Positions 61,638 to 64,000 of a DNA stretch of 64,000 bases are shown here, one piece after another. Location of the stretch: positions 1 to 64,000 of the forward strand of contig RPFO01001292.1 in NCBI GenBank assembly GCA_009746045.1, in the 5' to 3' direction. Each line of letters begins with the position of its first letter. The first letter of the stretch is position 1. Position numbers and translations under genes: made by a program. This stretch comes from Mesostigma viride. Taxonomy: Eukaryota > Streptophyta > Mesostigmatophyceae > Mesostigmatales > Mesostigmataceae. The notes beneath the pieces were generated by a model. That model was not told the DNA's origin. It was given only the letters and a program-made list of their open reading frames with translations, and ran no database searches.

Positions 61638-64000
61638 CGCACTAACCAGACGAAACTTTCAGAATAGTAGCCCCCCCCCCTGACATGGACCCACTTAACT
61701 GTCCAATATTGCAGGTTCACCCCGGCGAGTGTAGAAGGGGGAGGGGATCACCGTCCCATTCCGTACGCCCCTAGTGGGGCCCCCCATCCACCCCACAGAA
61801 TGTGCCTATTCTTGGTTAGCGGTGGTATGGTCCCTCGGTAGATGGTTGGGACGTGACAGCCAGTCGCGGCCAGTACCAGTAGTAGTACAGTCATCCACGC
61901 CTTAAGTTGGGTTGGCTTAAGTTGTGTTCACGCCTTAAGTTGGGTCGCATAGGATTTTGGCATTCTAAGTTCAAAGCGGTTCAGGACAGTATGTTTTAGT
62001 ATATCTAGTTCAAATCAGTACAATCTATTAGAGTCATTGACGCCAAGGTAAGTTGGGTTCAGGCCTTAAGTTGGGTTGACCCCTCAAAATCCTCTAACCC
62101 AACTAAAGGCGTGAATGACTGTAGTCGCTGTCATGTGAGCCAGCAAAGTTTATCTATCTGCTCTTGCCAGCTGGCAATCATCCAACCAAGTCGCTGCATG
62201 AGACGGCTATTTACTTGCATGACTATATATACTGTAGTGGTCAAAATCACTTTGCGATGAATACTTTGCGAATTGACCCCGCAAACTTCTATTAATTTGC
62301 TTTATTTTGGCTCGCAAACATGCCAGTGTACTTGTCTTCTAGATTTCGTACCAGTTTCATGGGATTTTACTAGGAAAGCGCCGCGTCACAATTACCATGT
62401 TGAAATAGTTTTGCCTCGCAAATCTAAACTTTTACATGGCTTTGAGGTTGCAAAATATTTTGTTGCAATGTGATTTTGAATACTATGATAGTATACTACT
62501 AGTTGTGTGCTTAAAACGGCTTGCTGGTATTTCCATGTTTTTCTTTCTCGCTCTTTTCCTCGCCTTGTTTTGATTATTTGAGTATTCGATGTTGATGAAT
62601 TTATATAACTGTACACTAGTATATGGGAGCCAATGCATGTGGCATGACTACATACAGCAGCACGGTGGCATGTCCCCGTGGCGTGAGTAATGGGCAGTCA
62701 CACTCGCACTTCCACCTGTGTCCTTGGCAGCAGTGCTGGATGATGCTACCCAGCACACCAGCTTTGCTGCTGCGCGGAGTGGACTCCGGACTACTGCGGC
62801 GCCGCATATCGGTTTGGTCCATTCACGCTTACCTTGAGAGCAGAGAAGCAACACGCATGTTTTTTTTCGCAGCTGGCATGCTCCGTCACGGCCAGCACAT
62901 ACTACACGGGACATGTCCATGCCACAGCAGCAATGAGCGCGACGAGTGGGCCTGTGCTCGCCAGTGCCCTGACATGTCAGTTGTTGTGTTTGTTGTACTG
63001 CAACAGCCGGCTGTAATGGGACACATGGCTGCCGTTTGACTTGGATAAAGGAGGTCCCTCTGGCACCCATTCCATACCGTTTATGCATTCCATACCCCGC
63101 CTGCCTCACCTGTCTGTCACCTGGTGGTACTCTTGAATGCGTTGTGATTGCTGGCATCTGGCCCCCTCAGGTCTGGACACCCGGTACTACAACACCCTGT
63201 TCAGATACGTGGGCTTTCCGCCGCCGCCACCACTGCCAGCTGAGTTGCCACCACCTAGCCCACCCCCTTCCCCACCCCCTTCCCCACCCCCTTCCCCGTC
63301 CCCTTCGCCGCCCCCCTCCCCGCCCCCTTCCCCACCCCCTTCGCCACCCCCTTCCCCACCCCCTTCACCCCCCCTCCCCCGCCCCCTCCTCCCCCCCCTC
63401 CATCGCTGCCTTCGCCACCCCCGCCCCCATCGCCACCCCCACTTTTGGTGCCTCCACCACCCCCGTCACCCCCACCGGTCTTTCAACCTCCACCGCCGCC
63501 TTCACCACCCCCAGTTTTGCGACCTCCACCACCCCCTTCACCACCCCCTTCGCCACCGCCATCACCACCCCCATCACCGCCCCTGTCTCCGCCCCCCTCC
63601 CCCCCCCTTCGCCGCCCCCTTCCCCCCCCCGTCCCCCCCCCTTCCCCCCCCCCTCCCCATCCCCTTCCCCCCCCCCATTGTCAGGCCTCCACCTCCGCCC
63701 CCCCTCCCGCCACCAAAGCTAAGCCCTCCCCCACCTCCCCTCGACATGGTGGCCGTCGCCAAGTGCTTGTCGGCCCAGCAGCGTGTGATGGATGCGTTCC
63801 TGGACAACCTCACGGGGCTTGTCAACACAGATGTGCTAGCAGGCGGCGACATCGTCATGTCTTGCATCAACTATGAGGAGACGGACCACGGCTGCCCCAA
63901 CACTAACGCAGCCAAGATCTCACAAGTGGACCTGTGCCAGTGCATAATGACGATCGTGAACACATGGCATTCCAACCTCCCCTACTGGGTACGTGAGCCA
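59826..64000 (+). CDS. Secreted Cys-rich protein with Pro-rich rod (partial)
   Basis: The exons are 59826-60125, 60343-60382, 61378-61452 and 63171-63988 (donor TGG|GTACGT); the gene runs off the window. ATG 59826 opens a signal peptide (MARLCFHVLFSLALVVVTS). A Cys-rich domain follows (C..A, ITG, ACSRY, RCPN, LQLCNCL, ending at TLW) plus a linker with DTCPPEQY. A long PPPSPPPSPPP rod comes next, then a second copy of the Cys-rich domain (AKCLSAQQ, SCINYEE, GCPN, DLCQCI, ending at LPYW). Two globular domains around a Pro-rich rod is the layout of volvocine pherophorins and other wall glycoproteins, but I cannot show the pherophorin domain itself. Within the rod the frame changes twice at C-homopolymers (63370-63400 and 63600-63680), which could be base-call errors or small introns. 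Confidence 0.75.
61600..61637. repeat. G-homopolymer tract
   Basis: About 37 G in a row in intron 3 of the secreted-protein gene. The length is likely to be unreliable. Confidence 0.9.
61888..62121. mobile_element. Tc1/mariner-like MITE (234 bp)
   Basis: Inverted ends starting CAGTCATCCACGCCTTAAGT and ending GGGTT (61888-61913, against 62096-62121) match 24 of 26, flanked by TA on both sides (61886-61887 and 62122-62123). A TA target with a CAGT start is typical of Tc1/mariner MITEs. The left end is followed by two more AAGTTGGGT-like motifs. It lies in intron 3 of the secreted-protein gene and has no coding capacity. Confidence 0.85.
62124..63170 (+). other. Rest of intron 3, secreted-protein gene
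   Basis: No gene or clear repeat. AT-rich sequence with several TTTGCGA/CTCGCAAA motifs (62250-62470) might be another decayed element. Confidence 0.3.

Noticed and set aside
63036-63722. Separate 228-aa plus-strand protein
   Set aside because: It is an alternate frame of the Pro-rich exon of the secreted-protein gene, starting in its intron.

Overview
The window reads as nuclear DNA of a eukaryotic green alga (Chlorophyta). Genes are broken by many GT-AG introns. Two encode predicted plastid proteins: a soluble starch synthase and a Rossmann-fold/CIA30 protein. A third encodes a secreted protein with a Pro/Ser-rich rod of the kind found in algal cell-wall glycoproteins. The species cannot be fixed from the sequence; a repeat-rich chlorophyte or prasinophyte is the best guess. 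Both AATAAA-like and TGTAA-like polyadenylation signals occur.

Layout. 0-10 kb: a 1-kb tetranucleotide array, then what looks like one DNA transposon, with a Tnp2/Plavaka-type transposase gene on the minus strand, a divergent accessory gene, and arrays of 92, 85 and 15 bp units. 10-16.6 kb: a non-LTR retrotransposon (LINE) split by a 3.2-kb insertion that carries a 184-bp satellite and long simple repeats, followed by a duplicated LINE tail. 16.9-21.8 kb (minus): a complete four-exon gene for a plastid NAD(P)-binding protein with an inserted CIA30 domain. 22.4-38.4 kb (plus): a complete 19-exon starch synthase gene (675 aa) whose introns are full of minisatellites. 38.9-47.8 kb: a nest of mobile elements, including two LINE families head to head, a 2.3-kb element inside one of them, and a 2.26-kb element with 16-bp inverted ends inserted at TTAA. 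49.4-59.1 kb (minus): a complete eight-exon gene for a 1,615-residue acidic, coiled-coil protein. 59.8-64 kb (plus): the 5' part of a gene for a secreted protein with two related Cys-rich domains joined by a Pro-rich rod; a mariner-like MITE sits in one intron.

The two plastid genes form a divergent pair sharing about 600 bp, as do the coiled-coil gene and the secreted-protein gene (about 730 bp). All exon coordinates for the four main genes were worked out by hand from splice signals. Reading phase is kept across every junction of the three complete genes. The most unusual signal is that exon ends with their splice sites are copied into the neighbouring intron at four places in three genes. 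A second is that several unrelated LINE tails share a CTCCCCAACGGGAG-like hairpin followed by an A/T tail.
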